Shown here: positions 1 to 8,497 of the stretch, one piece after another
Position numbering within the stretch: position 1 is the first letter of the stretch
Layout of the letters: each line of letters begins with the position of its first letter
DNA from: a virus
IMG/VR virus record: IMGVR_UViG_3300034198_000329
Location: 1-32,023 of that record
Reading direction: 5' to 3' (one strand)
DNA: 32,023 nucleotides
The notes under the pieces: generated by a model
Seen by the model: only the letters and a program-made list of their open reading frames with translations
Database searches by the model: none
Told to the model about the DNA's origin: nothing
Program-made: the position numbers and the translations under genes

Positions 1-179
1 CAACGCATGTGCTCTACGAACTTCTCTGCAAGGCCCTGAGGACCAAGCTCTTTAAGCTCTTCATTGGACATGCCGTAGCGAGACCCTCGAAAGAATCTCA
101 CCAAGTCTTTTTGGAAATCCTGATCCTGAACAAGGTCAGTGAAGTACTTGCCGTCAACTTCTTCGAGGTAATTTGCCAT
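1..179 (-). CDS. N-terminus of a virion-associated protein (partial, runs off window)
   Basis: Only the first 59 codons are visible, starting at an ATG (179-177) that overlaps the upstream stop as TAATG. The peptide begins MANYLEEVDGKYF and contains FFRGSRYGMSNEEL and KFVEHMR. It is acidic and helical-looking, with no signal peptide or membrane segment. Its place at the end of a run of internal virion protein genes suggests a large ejection or internal virion protein. From memory, similar N-termini occur on large structural proteins of marine phages. The family assignment is inference; the reading frame and start are seen directly. Confidence 0.7.
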   Translation of the reverse strand, partial: MANYLEEVDGKYFTDLVQDQDFQKDLVRFFRGSRYGMSNEELKELGPQGLAEKFVEHMR

Positions 180-1219
180 TATCTAAATGTTTCCACATCA
201 AAACCAAACCCATAATCCCCAAGTCCCTCTACAGTTTCCTCAGGGGTATTGATAGGTTCAGGGACTTCCACTACAGGGACGTAGGTCTCTACAAATCTGT
301 TAGGGTCAGTGAGGATTGTTTGGAAGTTAGTAAGAAGATCATTGGGTTTTGCCTGACCTTTAGTGCCTGTAATAGCAGTCTCCAACTGGGTCACAACAAA
401 GTTTGCTGCGTCAGTGGGGGTATATTCCCTAGTGGGGCCAAAAGACAACTCTCTAGCCCTACGTTCTGCTTCATTGAATACCTGTTTCACAGAGGAGTCT
501 GCATTCTGATTTACAACAACGTCCCCATTATCTGTCACGGTAAAAGAGTTTGAGAAGTATGTATTAAGACCTTCTGCAATCTCTCTACGCATAGCTTTAG
601 TCTCTGACTCCTCTGCACCAGCAACAGTGCTAAAGTCTACATCAAAACTCGGAAGTGGGGTGTAGGTCGTACCAGCCGTAAGGAGTTTTTTGTACAGATC
701 GTCCAGTTGTTCTGGGGTAGATGCAGTGATGACAGCCTCTGTGATGGCAAGCTGAGACTCGTCACGATCTGTAACATCCCTGTCGGTAGAGACGCCTGCA
801 ATCATAACCCCAGCGATTGTCTCCGGTGACTCTTCCCCCAACTTAGTTTCAACAAAGGTGTTGAGGTCTGCCACAAACCTAGGGTCAACTTTCTGATTCT
901 TTTCATATGCAGATAAGAAGAGGTCAAGCTGACCTGAACGCAAAAGTGCATCTGCTGTCGTTTCGGTGAGGCCCAGAGACCCAGCAAGCTTAACTTTTTT
1001 ACTTAGTTCTGCCTTCTCTTCACCCCGTTTTGCGGCGAGTTCAAGCACAGTCCCCCGGTATCTCTCTAAGACCTCCTTCTCGAACATGTCGAACCGATCT
1101 TGACGTTCTTGTGCACGTTCAGCCGCACGGAGGTCAATCTCTTGCTGCCGTTCCTCTCTACGAATCTTTTCTGCTCTAATGTTTTTAAGACCAGCGTTTA
1201 ACCCTTGCCAGAAACCCAT
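179..1219 (-). CDS. Putative internal virion protein, 346 aa
   Basis: The ATG at 1219-1217 overlaps the upstream stop (TAATG) and the gene's own stop overlaps the next ATG, so it is translationally coupled on both sides. Residues 1-80 are strongly helical and charged (Arg/Glu/Gln-rich, for example EERQQEIDLRAAERAQERQ), a likely coiled coil. The rest is soluble and acidic with no membrane segment. I recognise no enzyme motif. Position between the transglycosylase-bearing genes and the truncated large gene suggests an internal or ejection protein of a podovirus-like particle. The function is inferred from context only. Confidence 0.75.
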   Translation of the reverse strand: MGFWQGLNAGLKNIRAEKIRREERQQEIDLRAAERAQERQDRFDMFEKEVLERYRGTVLELAAKRGEEKAELSKKVKLAGSLGLTETTADALLRSGQLDLFLSAYEKNQKVDPRFVADLNTFVETKLGEESPETIAGVMIAGVSTDRDVTDRDESQLAITEAVITASTPEQLDDLYKKLLTAGTTYTPLPSFDVDFSTVAGAEESETKAMRREIAEGLNTYFSNSFTVTDNGDVVVNQNADSSVKQVFNEAERRARELSFGPTREYTPTDAANFVVTQLETAITGTKGQAKPNDLLTNFQTILTDPNRFVETYVPVVEVPEPINTPEETVEGLGDYGFGFDVETFR

Positions 1220-1725
1220 TACATATCCCCCCGTGCCATGAGACCTTTAGGTGCCATAGGAGCTTCTTCTTTAGGGGCTTCCTCCATCTGAACCTCTTTA
1301 GCAACTTCCTTAGGCTTAGCTCCCATTTCTTTCAACATCTTCTTAGCACGGCTAGTGACCACGTAGTCATACTTTTGCTTCTTAGCCTTCTTGTCCTCAA
1401 AGCCATCCTCAGCATCAATGCCCACTGCCTTAGCAGCCTGCTTAAGAAACTCATGAACGACAGGTGCGGCGAGGATTGCAACATCAATAGAGTGGATACC
1501 CTTAGAGACGGCACCACGCATAATACCTCTCACGAGGGTCTGGATGTCTAGGTCTTCAAACTCAAGAAGGTTAAGGGCATCCTCGAGCATCTCAGGCTGA
1601 GACAGCCGGGTAATGTGCATCTGGATTGCTTCTTCAGGGTCAACAATCTCTGGGGGTCTTTCCCAAGGAAAATTTCTGGGTGCGGTGGTCAGGGATTGAC
1701 CGGGGATGGGGCCATTAAACTGCAT
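1219..1725 (-). CDS. Putative internal virion protein, 168 aa
   Basis: The start is taken as the ATG at 1725 (MQFNGPIPGQ). A TTG four codons upstream is possible but would overlap the previous gene, and GGA sits 7 bases before the ATG. The middle is helical (residues about 35-110, many Leu/Ile/Glu) and the C-terminus is a Lys/Glu/Pro-rich tail (KEVAKEVQMEEAPKEEAP), probably disordered. No signal peptide or catalytic motif was seen. It lies between the transglycosylase-like protein and the 346-aa protein and shares their coupled junctions, so it is probably a virion component. The exact role is unknown. Confidence 0.75.
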   Translation of the reverse strand: MQFNGPIPGQSLTTAPRNFPWERPPEIVDPEEAIQMHITRLSQPEMLEDALNLLEFEDLDIQTLVRGIMRGAVSKGIHSIDVAILAAPVVHEFLKQAAKAVGIDAEDGFEDKKAKKQKYDYVVTSRAKKMLKEMGAKPKEVAKEVQMEEAPKEEAPMAPKGLMARGDM

Positions 1726-1726
1726 C

Positions 1727-2449
1727 TTAGTTTCCAAGCATCTTGTTATATCTTCTCATCCAGTCACTCTGGTATTGCTGAGCAGTGAGGCCGTCATTTG
1801 CAGCGAGGGCTTTCTCACTCATCTCACCTTTTGCGTTACCAGTGTACCACACAACAGGGACTTTTGTCACGTCGTTATTATTTTCAATAAGGATTTCTCT
1901 GACATAATTTCCAGCAACTGCATCTTGAACCCCCGGGGGTGCGTCTTTTGCAGTCTTGTACTCAGTACCAATCCCATACTTTTTAGTAAGACTTTGCCAA
2001 GTGCTATCAATCATCTGATAACCACCCGAGGCAGAGCTTTTTTTATTCTTAACGCTGTAGTCACCACTAGACTCTTTTGCCTTAAGGGTCTCAAGTATGG
2101 CCCTTACGTTCTCGTCAGTCTCTGCGGCAGTAATGGGTGCAAGTAGGGGCGCATCTTCCCAGTAGCTAGGATTTCTCTTGGCCATAGGGGAACCATTTTT
2201 GAAAGCAAGGTAGTTCTCAATCTCAGATGTACTTTGTTCTCTTGAAGGAAGTGAGTCAGCAAACATATTTCTGATGTCATTGACATACTGTGCCTGAATG
2301 TCCGCAATGTTTTCTGACATACTCTCTCTTTGTTTTCCGATTTGACGAGAGCCAAGACCTGACTTACCCTTGTCTTTGGTCTCACGAACAGACTGCAAAA
2401 GCGTGTCAGCCAGACTTACAGTGTTTTTGTAGCTATTGTAGTAATCCAT
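1727..2449 (-). CDS. Virion-associated lytic transglycosylase-like protein, 240 aa
   Basis: The C-terminal half carries the lysozyme-superfamily (SLT, goose-type) signature: ESSGDYSV at about residues 126-133, with Glu126 as candidate catalytic acid, followed by SGGYQMIDSTWQ at 141-152, the usual Gly-Tyr-Gln-x-x-x-x-Thr-Trp segment. Residues 1-100 are a helical, polar extension without a signal peptide. That fits an enzyme carried in the particle and used to cut peptidoglycan during DNA ejection, rather than the lysis endolysin, which is encoded separately at 28902-29312. Starts at ATG, 2 bases after the 699-aa gene. Confidence 0.85.
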   Translation of the reverse strand: MDYYNSYKNTVSLADTLLQSVRETKDKGKSGLGSRQIGKQRESMSENIADIQAQYVNDIRNMFADSLPSREQSTSEIENYLAFKNGSPMAKRNPSYWEDAPLLAPITAAETDENVRAILETLKAKESSGDYSVKNKKSSASGGYQMIDSTWQSLTKKYGIGTEYKTAKDAPPGVQDAVAGNYVREILIENNNDVTKVPVVWYTGNAKGEMSEKALAANDGLTAQQYQSDWMRRYNKMLGN

Positions 2450-2451
2450 TT

Positions 2452-4551
2452 TTAACTCCCAAAGCCCCCAAATACCAGATTGACGAGAGCCTCTGTCCTT
2501 GCCGCAGACTCCGCTTCAGCCGCTGTCCACTTGGCTAGGTCTATTTCTTTATCCGCAAGAGTAACCTGCAGTGCACGGTCCTTGTCATTCTCAATGGCAG
2601 TGAAGGCATATGCGATAACATCTTTTTCTTGTTGCCAAGTCTCTTCCATAGCCCTAGCAGTCATAGCATTAGCTGCTGCTGCTGCCTGCAGGTTAGCCTC
2701 ATTCTGTGCACGGGTAGCCTCAGTAGCAACATCCTGTCTCCACTTGGCATTGGCCTGAGCAATAACAAGAGAGTTGGTGGCATTGAATTGATCTCTTGCT
2801 GCCTTCTGCTGAGCATTGAAACGTGCGGTAGCGTTAGCCTCCCCTGTATTGAACTGGTTCATCGCATTCTGTTGGTCAGCATTGAACTGAAGAGCACGAG
2901 CAGTTAGGTCAGCAAAGAATTGATCTGCTTGGTTCTTACTGGCAGCATTGAACTGGATAATAGCATTCTCGGCAGCAGTGTCAGTAAGAATAGCCTGCAC
3001 GTTAGATTGAGCACGGAACATCTCTGCCTGCTGAGCATTGTCGAGGTTAGTCAGGTCCACCTGCAGGAAGTTCTGAGCATTCTGAACAGCAGCCTGTTGA
3101 CGGTTATTCAGGTTAGCAATATCAAGGTTAGCCAGAGCAGATGCCTTAGCCAGAACCATTGCCTGTCTGTTGTTCAGGTTCTCAAGGTTTACCGTGTTAA
3201 TGATACGGCTGTTCTCCAGAGCAATCGTCTGGGCGGCAGTAAAGTTTAGGTTAGCAATGTCAGAGACCTTGGCAGCATTCAGAACACGTGTCTGGAAGTT
3301 CTGGTCGAACTCTTGCTGGAGGAAGGATGCCCTCTGTTGTGCCGCGAACATTGCAGTCTGCTGACGATTAGAGAGGTTCTGAGATTCAAACTGTGCACGG
3401 GTCTGAGCATCAATCTGAGCAATAGGAAGTGCAGCCTCCATAGCGGCCTGAATAACAGCCTGACCAGCCATTGAGGAAGCACCAAGACCTCTCTCTGCAA
3501 GCATTGCCTGAGCACTACGCATAGCACCAGCAGCCCAAGCAGGCGTCTTACCACCCTCAAACTGGGTCATGAGTTCTGAGAGTTGACCTTGTACAGTGGC
3601 CTTATCTGTAGGGGTAGCCTCAGCAGCCTGCACCTGAGACATCATCTTGTCTACTTTAGCTGCATCAACAGCAGTGCCAGAGACCATCTCCCCAGCCTCA
3701 ATCTGCCGCTGTACCGGGTTAGACATCAGAATACCAGTACCCTGAGCAGCTTCCATGTCAGCAATAGAAGTCTGTGTCTGCTGTTGTGCAGTTATGGTAG
3801 AGCCTTCTTTGATAGCACCCTGAGCAGGCTTAATCCCAGCAGTAGACGCAGCCACCGCATCAGCAGAAGTGACAGCAGTAACCGCCTCTGGGGTAATAGC
3901 AGTAGGTGCAACAACCTGTGCAGTAGTGTCTACGCCAGTCGTAGTGGCAGATACATCACCAGTAACTTGACCCGTACCCTCAGCGATACTGGTGCTATCC
4001 GTAGTAGGGGAAGTTGTAGAGACTGTGGGAGTACTGACATACGTAAATGGGTCTCTGATAGTATCCTGAATCAAACCTCGACCGGGACTTAGGGTAGGGA
4101 CAGTGGTAATGCCATCACCTGTAGCAGGGGGAGTAGTAGTAGTATCAGGATTAGAAGGAGCACCCGGAAGAGTACCTGTATCAGGAGGAGTAGTGGGGGC
4201 AGGGTTAGCAGCAGCAGCATTACGTGCAGCAACATCTGCCTTTGCCTGAGCTTCTGTGGCAAAAGTGGCTACAATTTTATTTGCAGAATCTCTTACTTGG
4301 TACTCCCATTCACCCTGTCCACCAACTCTTCTTACGGTGAAACCACCAGCAGCATAGCCACTGACAGTACCACCCTGAGCCATACCAGTATTGCCTGCAT
4401 TCATCTTCTGGGCGGCACGACTGAACTTACCCATACGAGCAGCAGCACCGGGGTTGGACGACAAGAAAGCATCCATCATCTTAGGGTTAGCAGGCCCAGT
4501 GTATCCCATCTTGGACAACAGAATGTGTTGCTGTTGAGGGTTAAAGTCCAT
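2452..4551 (-). CDS. Large Gln/Asn/Ala-rich internal virion protein, 699 aa
   Basis: Three parts are visible. Residues 1-50 form a small domain with PGAAARMGKF. Residues 110-250 are a Thr/Pro/Ala/Ser-rich linker. Residues 340-690 are a long helical, repeat-like region rich in Gln, Asn and Ala, with recurring NLNNRQ, NLSNRQ, NLDNAQ and QFNA segments spaced irregularly by about 10-35 residues. Motifs such as RGLGASSMAGQA and ALPIAQIDA precede the repeats. I recall this architecture from many uncultured marine phages, where it is an uncharacterised structural protein. The length and rod-like helical make-up suit an ejection-tunnel or internal core protein. No membrane segments or enzyme motifs were seen. 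Confidence 0.85.
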   Translation of the reverse strand: MDFNPQQQHILLSKMGYTGPANPKMMDAFLSSNPGAAARMGKFSRAAQKMNAGNTGMAQGGTVSGYAAGGFTVRRVGGQGEWEYQVRDSANKIVATFATEAQAKADVAARNAAAANPAPTTPPDTGTLPGAPSNPDTTTTPPATGDGITTVPTLSPGRGLIQDTIRDPFTYVSTPTVSTTSPTTDSTSIAEGTGQVTGDVSATTTGVDTTAQVVAPTAITPEAVTAVTSADAVAASTAGIKPAQGAIKEGSTITAQQQTQTSIADMEAAQGTGILMSNPVQRQIEAGEMVSGTAVDAAKVDKMMSQVQAAEATPTDKATVQGQLSELMTQFEGGKTPAWAAGAMRSAQAMLAERGLGASSMAGQAVIQAAMEAALPIAQIDAQTRAQFESQNLSNRQQTAMFAAQQRASFLQQEFDQNFQTRVLNAAKVSDIANLNFTAAQTIALENSRIINTVNLENLNNRQAMVLAKASALANLDIANLNNRQQAAVQNAQNFLQVDLTNLDNAQQAEMFRAQSNVQAILTDTAAENAIIQFNAASKNQADQFFADLTARALQFNADQQNAMNQFNTGEANATARFNAQQKAARDQFNATNSLVIAQANAKWRQDVATEATRAQNEANLQAAAAANAMTARAMEETWQQEKDVIAYAFTAIENDKDRALQVTLADKEIDLAKWTAAEAESAARTEALVNLVFGGFGS

Positions 4552-4602
4552 ATCGTACTACTCCAAAAGTCTATCAGGTTTTAACACAGTATAGGGAATA
4601 AA

Positions 4603-5058
4603 TCAAGTAGGTTTAACTGGCCAAATAACATTATGAGGGAAGCCAGCCTGTGCAGTGATGTCTCTCAGTGCTTGACGGTAGGTAGCCCATGCAGCCTTGT
4701 CTACAGGAGCATCAGCTACTTGGGTCCAATCAGAAGCAGAGAGCTTTTCGTTACGCTCAGAACGGATAGCAGATGCTTTGGCTTCTTCCAGTGCAGTGAT
4801 CTGATCTTGGGGCATAGGCTCTACGCTACGTACAACGACAACAACCTTACGGTCTGCATCAATGGTAAGGGTCTCGCTGCTGTAGACTTCAAGCTCTCCC
4901 AGAAGAGCCGATTGGTCTTCTTCGGGCCACCACATGCAGTCAGCTACACCAAGTGCAGGGTCAGTCCACGAGAGATCAAGGAGCGACTCTGGTTTGAGGC
5001 CTATGAGGAAAGTAGGGATAGGCTCACGAGTAGCGGTGTTGTTATGGATTTTAATCAT
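4603..5058 (-). CDS. Tail fibre assembly chaperone-like protein, 151 aa
   Basis: The C-terminus (RNEKLSASDWTQ near residue 100, then WATYRQALRDI and FPHNVIWPVKP) matches the tail assembly chaperone family seen downstream of fibre genes in many tailed phages (PF16778-type: RN-x-L-L-x-x-SDWTQ, YRQ-ALRD, NV-x-WP). Such proteins help adhesins fold or attach and may remain bound to the fibre tip. It directly follows a glycine-rich adhesin gene (5069-6046), the usual partner. Starts at ATG 5058. This is the chaperone of the second of two receptor-binding cassettes. Confidence 0.85.
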   Translation of the reverse strand: MIKIHNNTATREPIPTFLIGLKPESLLDLSWTDPALGVADCMWWPEEDQSALLGELEVYSSETLTIDADRKVVVVVRSVEPMPQDQITALEEAKASAIRSERNEKLSASDWTQVADAPVDKAAWATYRQALRDITAQAGFPHNVIWPVKPT

Positions 5059-5068
5059 GGCGTGTTCC

Positions 5069-6046
5069 TTAGTATGATGTGCCTACGTCAGTCGAAGGGA
5101 ATTTACGAGAGCCTCCGGGCCAGATAATGCGTACTGCACCATTACCACCATAACCGCCACTGGAGGCGTATGAAACAGTACTAGAAGCTTGTGCGCCGCC
5201 CCCTCCACCACCAAACATACCGCCACTACCCCCAATGGCCTCTTGATTTGAAGGGCTAAGTCGCGTCCCACCGTTCTGGCCACCACTGCCGCCGCCCCCC
5301 CCAGCTCCGGTCCCAGAACCGTCAGCGGGAACGGAGCCAGTAGCACCCTCCCCATAAAGTCCTACGCCACCACCTCCACCACATCCACCAACGTTACCCC
5401 CGCCCTGCTGGTAAAATCCACCGTATCCACCAGCACCTCCTGACGGCGCTATCGCAGAAGTCATAGAACTGCCGCTGAAATGATAAGGACTGCCGCCAGC
5501 ACCAGAGTAACCCCCAGCGCCACCACCTCCACCACCTGCGTTTGTGGGTGTCCCAGAAGAATATGCACCACCGGAGCGGCCCCCGCTAAACCCTGTCCCT
5601 GCAAGTACTGTGCCGCCACTAGGGGGTGTAGAAACCCAAGTGATGCCGCCAAATCCCGCCTGACCTCCGCCAGCGGCACATGTAGACGTATCTACAAAAT
5701 ACGAAGTGCCGCCATTCGTACCAGCAGTAAATGTTGTACTGGTGTTTAATATCCGTGGCTTTCCACCTTCACCAACGACAACCGTGTAAGAAGCGCCGGG
5801 GGTAACGCTGTAGTTGTTTATGTAAGCTAGAGCGCCACCACCCCCACCAGTTATACCGGAAGCAGTGCCGTAGCCACCACCCCCACCCCCACCGACGCAC
5901 ACAACGCTGACAGAGGTCACCCCCTGAGGGCAGACCCAGTTATGGGTTCCGGGGATTACATAAACAGTTTCCCCTCGAGCGGGTGCCGCCAAGGGTATAG
6001 CTAGAGCATTGCCTTGTGGTCTTCCCAGCGCACGAACACCTGTCAT
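5069..6046 (-). CDS. Glycine-rich receptor-binding adhesin, cassette 2, 325 aa
   Basis: Residues 1-25 form a short attachment segment. A beta-sandwich-like start follows (VYVIPGTHNWVCPQGV then VCVGGGGGGGYG), and then long polyglycine tracts (GGGGGAGG, GGCGGGGGVG, GGGGGSGG) interrupted by short variable Ser/Thr/Tyr loops. This is the make-up of phage tip adhesins such as those of T-even-like phage S16, in which polyglycine helices pack and the loops contact the host receptor. It ends with VRIIWPGGSRKFPSTD. It is paralogous to the 409-aa protein at 7268-8497 and is followed by its own chaperone gene. Receptor identity cannot be read from sequence. Confidence 0.85.
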   Translation of the reverse strand: MTGVRALGRPQGNALAIPLAAPARGETVYVIPGTHNWVCPQGVTSVSVVCVGGGGGGGYGTASGITGGGGGALAYINNYSVTPGASYTVVVGEGGKPRILNTSTTFTAGTNGGTSYFVDTSTCAAGGGQAGFGGITWVSTPPSGGTVLAGTGFSGGRSGGAYSSGTPTNAGGGGGGAGGYSGAGGSPYHFSGSSMTSAIAPSGGAGGYGGFYQQGGGNVGGCGGGGGVGLYGEGATGSVPADGSGTGAGGGGGSGGQNGGTRLSPSNQEAIGGSGGMFGGGGGGAQASSTVSYASSGGYGGNGAVRIIWPGGSRKFPSTDVGTSY

Positions 6047-6047
6047 A

Positions 6048-6461
6048 TTAGAAATCCGTATATTCAGCTTTGAAGACGATACCGCTTGCGAGGGCTACCT
6101 GAGAGCCGACGTAGATTTGATCCCCAGCCTCAAGGCGGAGAGGAGCAGACTCAGAGTAGGAGAAAGCAGTCACAGGGATTGCAGTCGTGGTAGCAACCGT
6201 GTGTGCCGACATCAAGGCCGAGTCAATCAGACGATCCGTAGTGCCACTGTCCTTGCTGATGAACACAACAAGACTTGAAGCAGTGACCGTGGCCCGAGGG
6301 GTGGCAGTCAACTTGGTCAGGATGGCACCATCAGCACCAGCGGTCATAAGCAGGACAATGTTAGTCGGGGTGTCACCTGCAATCGAACCAACTGCACCAG
6401 TAGCAACAGCCGTGGCAGTCTTGGGTGTTTGAGCGAAGGGAGCGGTAAATGTTTTAGCCAT
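6048..6461 (-). CDS. Small beta-rich tail tip protein, cassette 2, 137 aa
   Basis: Ala/Thr/Val-rich, no charged helices, probably an all-beta fold. The segment VLLMTAGADGAILTKLTATP is followed by LVVFISKDSG and ends in Phe. It resembles in length, composition and pattern the 133-aa protein at 8497-8898 (VVTAGSSGTRIDYIDIQG, LVNLFIYDGTNY, also ending in Phe). Both sit immediately upstream of a glycine-rich adhesin, so they look like paralogous connector or collar proteins of two receptor-binding cassettes. Function is inferred from position; the similarity is by eye and remote. Confidence 0.8.
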   Translation of the reverse strand: MAKTFTAPFAQTPKTATAVATGAVGSIAGDTPTNIVLLMTAGADGAILTKLTATPRATVTASSLVVFISKDSGTTDRLIDSALMSAHTVATTTAIPVTAFSYSESAPLRLEAGDQIYVGSQVALASGIVFKAEYTDF

Positions 6462-6473
6462 TTTGTGTATCCT

Positions 6474-6797
6474 TTAGAAGCAGAGGGCTGTAGCTTGAAC
6501 TTGAGCTAGGGCAGCATTGTTTGAGAAAGGTTCGGTAGCTACTGTACCAAAGCTTAGGTTTCCAGAGCCATCTGTTTTGAGGTATTGATTTGCAGTTCCG
6601 TCAGAAACAGGGAGGGTAAAAGTGCCTGCAAAGTCCCCCAGTTCATTGATCTCAGAGGTGGTTGCAGTTACACCATCAAGAATATTCAACTCAACAGCAC
6701 TTGCAGTCAAGTCACTAATATCTGCCACAGCAAGAATGCCATCAGCAAGAGGGTTTCCTGTAGAAACAAAGTTGGCAAGGTCGCGGGCTTTAGTCAT
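6474..6797 (-). CDS. Short tail fibre-like protein or fibre-tip fragment, 107 aa
   Basis: Starts at ATG 6797. The N-terminus (MTKARDLANFVSTG then LADGILAVADISDL, and AVELNILDGVTATTSEIN) is typical of marine phage tail fibre proteins. The segment TLPVSDGTANQYLKTDGSGN closely matches one near the C-terminus of the 771-aa fibre (TLPTSDGTADQYLKTDGSGN), so the two share a module. It is much shorter than normal fibres. It may be a fibre-tip adaptor for the second adhesin cassette or a duplicated remnant. The frame is intact and the spacing to neighbours is normal, so it is probably expressed. Confidence 0.75.
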   Translation of the reverse strand: MTKARDLANFVSTGNPLADGILAVADISDLTASAVELNILDGVTATTSEINELGDFAGTFTLPVSDGTANQYLKTDGSGNLSFGTVATEPFSNNAALAQVQATALCF

Positions 6798-6834
6798 TGA
6801 TCTTATCCATCTTGGAAAGGTTTTTAAGAGTGTG

Positions 6835-6863
6835 TTCCGGCAGATATACCCTACCCACCGGAA
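6835..6863 (-). other. Stem-loop between the two receptor-binding cassettes
   Basis: A perfect 6-bp inverted repeat (TTCCGG at 6835-6840, CCGGAA at 6858-6863) with a 17-base loop lies in the 75-base gap between the cassette 1 chaperone gene and the 107-aa fibre-like gene. It could affect mRNA stability or mark a recombination joint. No T-run follows, so it is not a classical terminator. Confidence 0.35.
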
Positions 6864-6872
6864 GACTTATTA

Positions 6873-7265
6873 TTAAGCGAGAACCTTGTCCGCAGAAGCC
6901 TGAGAGATAACCCCAGCACCAACGAGCATGTCGAGAATCTCAGTGGCCTCATCAACGCCCTTGGGTGAAGAAAGCTCCTGCTTCGCAGTGATAACCTCGG
7001 GAGAGGCATCATTGTCCCACTTCACTTTCTCACCCAAGGTAAGGTGCTGACGCACACTGGCGACATCCCAAGTACGAGGTGCGGGAGCCGGAGGAGCAGG
7101 AGGTTCGGGCTTCACGAGGGTACCATTGATCCACCCGTCCCCATTCACTGCGTCGTCAGGCACCAGCGTGTTGTAGAACTGGGCTACGTCAGGGTGATAG
7201 CAGGACACCGGGTCGCCATGGCAGATGTCTCTGATCTTGTCAGCTTCGATCCATGCGTACTTCAT
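6873..7265 (-). CDS. Tail fibre assembly protein-like, cassette 1, 130 aa
   Basis: I chose the ATG at 7265 (MKYAWIEADKIRDICHGDP). The open frame extends 7 codons further but into the preceding gene, whose stop is at 7268-7270. The N-terminal pattern YAWIEADKIRDI-x-HGDP, CYHPDVAQFY, LVPDDAVNGDGW is that of tail fibre assembly chaperones, which start with a beta domain describing a position-value-like repeat. A Pro/Ala linker (about residues 58-70) leads to a helical C-terminal domain. It follows a glycine-rich adhesin gene, as the 151-aa chaperone does in the other cassette. The C-terminal domains of the two chaperones differ. Confidence 0.75.
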   Translation of the reverse strand: MKYAWIEADKIRDICHGDPVSCYHPDVAQFYNTLVPDDAVNGDGWINGTLVKPEPPAPPAPAPRTWDVASVRQHLTLGEKVKWDNDASPEVITAKQELSSPKGVDEATEILDMLVGAGVISQASADKVLA

Positions 7266-7267
7266 GA

Positions 7268-8497
7268 TTAGTATCCCTCCGTCCACATCAGAACAACAAG
7301 GCCGTTGCCGCCAAACAGTGTAGTGGTCCCATTACCACCTCCACTACCGCCACCTACACCTCCACTTCCCCCATTCGTCTGTGCGCTACCGCCACCGCCG
7401 CCGCCGATACCACCACTACCACCAATTCCGCCACCTCCGCCACCAGCACCAGCACCACCCATTCCACCCACATAGGATGAAGATAGTGTACCCGCGCCAC
7501 CCGCACCTGCACCGCCATTTCCCCCATTTGCTCCTGTACTTACTCTTCCCCCAGAGCCGTTAAAAACTTCAGGGTTAAGTAGGAAAAGACGAAAGAAGTT
7601 GATGCCCTTTTCCAAAAGATCAGTTGTGGACAACCCGTTGGAACCTGCAGTGGTGGGCGTTGACACAAAAAAACCAGTCCCCGGATCGCCTGTGTTCCCA
7701 CTTCCGGTACTATTAACTCCCGGACTTGCAGCCCCACCACCTCCAGTATAAGCTCCGGCTGAGGAACTTGAGATGCTGTCTACGTCACCACCTTTCTTAA
7801 GGCCACCACCTCCGGTGGTGGCACCTACGGGTGCGGTCCCTCCAGACGACAGCAGGCTTCCTCCCGCACCGCCAAAACCACCACCACCAGTAGCGTGACC
7901 ACTACTAGTAGAGGCATGACTGTTGAGGTTGACCGACCCGCCTGCTCCTCCAGTACCAAACTGAGAACCTGCACCCCCACCCCCAGTGTTTACGTTTCCT
8001 GAAGCGGCAGCACCTGTCTTATTTCCACCCGCCCCACCGGAGGCAGTGAAAACATTTCTAAGGTTTGCCGTGGAACCCGTACCGCCAGCACCACCGGAAG
8101 CCGTCGCTGTTCCGGTATTGGTAACGCCGCCGCCGGAGCCTCCAGTTGCCGTGAGCAAAGAACCTATGGAGGATGTCCCCCCGGCGTTCCCTGCCCCGTT
8201 TGTCGTGGTAGAACCTCCCGCCCCTACAGTGATGGTTGGGAGAATCTGCCCGGGAACGACATCAATAATACCCGCGGCAAAACCACCGCCACCGCCACCA
8301 CAGTTGATAGCATTAGCACGTCCGCCAGACCCGCCAGCACCAACACAGAATGCGTAGATTTGATACACGTTCTGAGGGACAACAAAGTCGTTGTACGTTC
8401 CGGCGACTGGGTACACCCGAGTGTTGGCCCAGACGGGAGGAGCTACGCGAGTGGCCTGATTAGGCGGAAGACCAAAGCCGTATTGACCTTTATTCAT
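7268..8497 (-). CDS. Glycine-rich receptor-binding adhesin, cassette 1, 409 aa
   Basis: Same architecture as the 325-aa adhesin. After about 27 residues comes VYPVAGTYNDFVVPQNV, then FCVGAGGSGG, followed by polyglycine tracts with short variable loops (GGGGGGF, GGGAGSQFG, GGGGGGIGG) and an ending of VVLMWTEGY. A non-glycine insertion (about residues 285-310, FFRLFLLNPEVFNG) breaks the repeat and may be an exposed loop. Expected role is host receptor recognition at the fibre tip. The start ATG overlaps the stop of the preceding gene (TAATG). Nucleotide repeats rich in CCACC (+ strand) make this region prone to slippage and recombination. Confidence 0.85.
   Translation of the reverse strand: MNKGQYGFGLPPNQATRVAPPVWANTRVYPVAGTYNDFVVPQNVYQIYAFCVGAGGSGGRANAINCGGGGGGFAAGIIDVVPGQILPTITVGAGGSTTTNGAGNAGGTSSIGSLLTATGGSGGGVTNTGTATASGGAGGTGSTANLRNVFTASGGAGGNKTGAAASGNVNTGGGGAGSQFGTGGAGGSVNLNSHASTSSGHATGGGGFGGAGGSLLSSGGTAPVGATTGGGGLKKGGDVDSISSSSAGAYTGGGGAASPGVNSTGSGNTGDPGTGFFVSTPTTAGSNGLSTTDLLEKGINFFRLFLLNPEVFNGSGGRVSTGANGGNGGAGAGGAGTLSSSYVGGMGGAGAGGGGGGIGGSGGIGGGGGGSAQTNGGSGGVGGGSGGGNGTTTLFGGNGLVVLMWTEGY

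Noticed and set aside
4583-4602. T7-promoter-like string on the + strand (ACACAGTATAGGGAATA)
   Set aside because: It would run antisense into the late operon's adaptor and fibre genes, has several mismatches to the T7 core, and has no gene to serve. Probably chance in an AT-rich gap.
7381-8357. Pro-, His- and Arg-rich + strand ORFs opposite the glycine-rich adhesin
   Set aside because: They are the complement of glycine codons (CCN/CAC runs), have no ribosome sites and oppose a well-supported gene.
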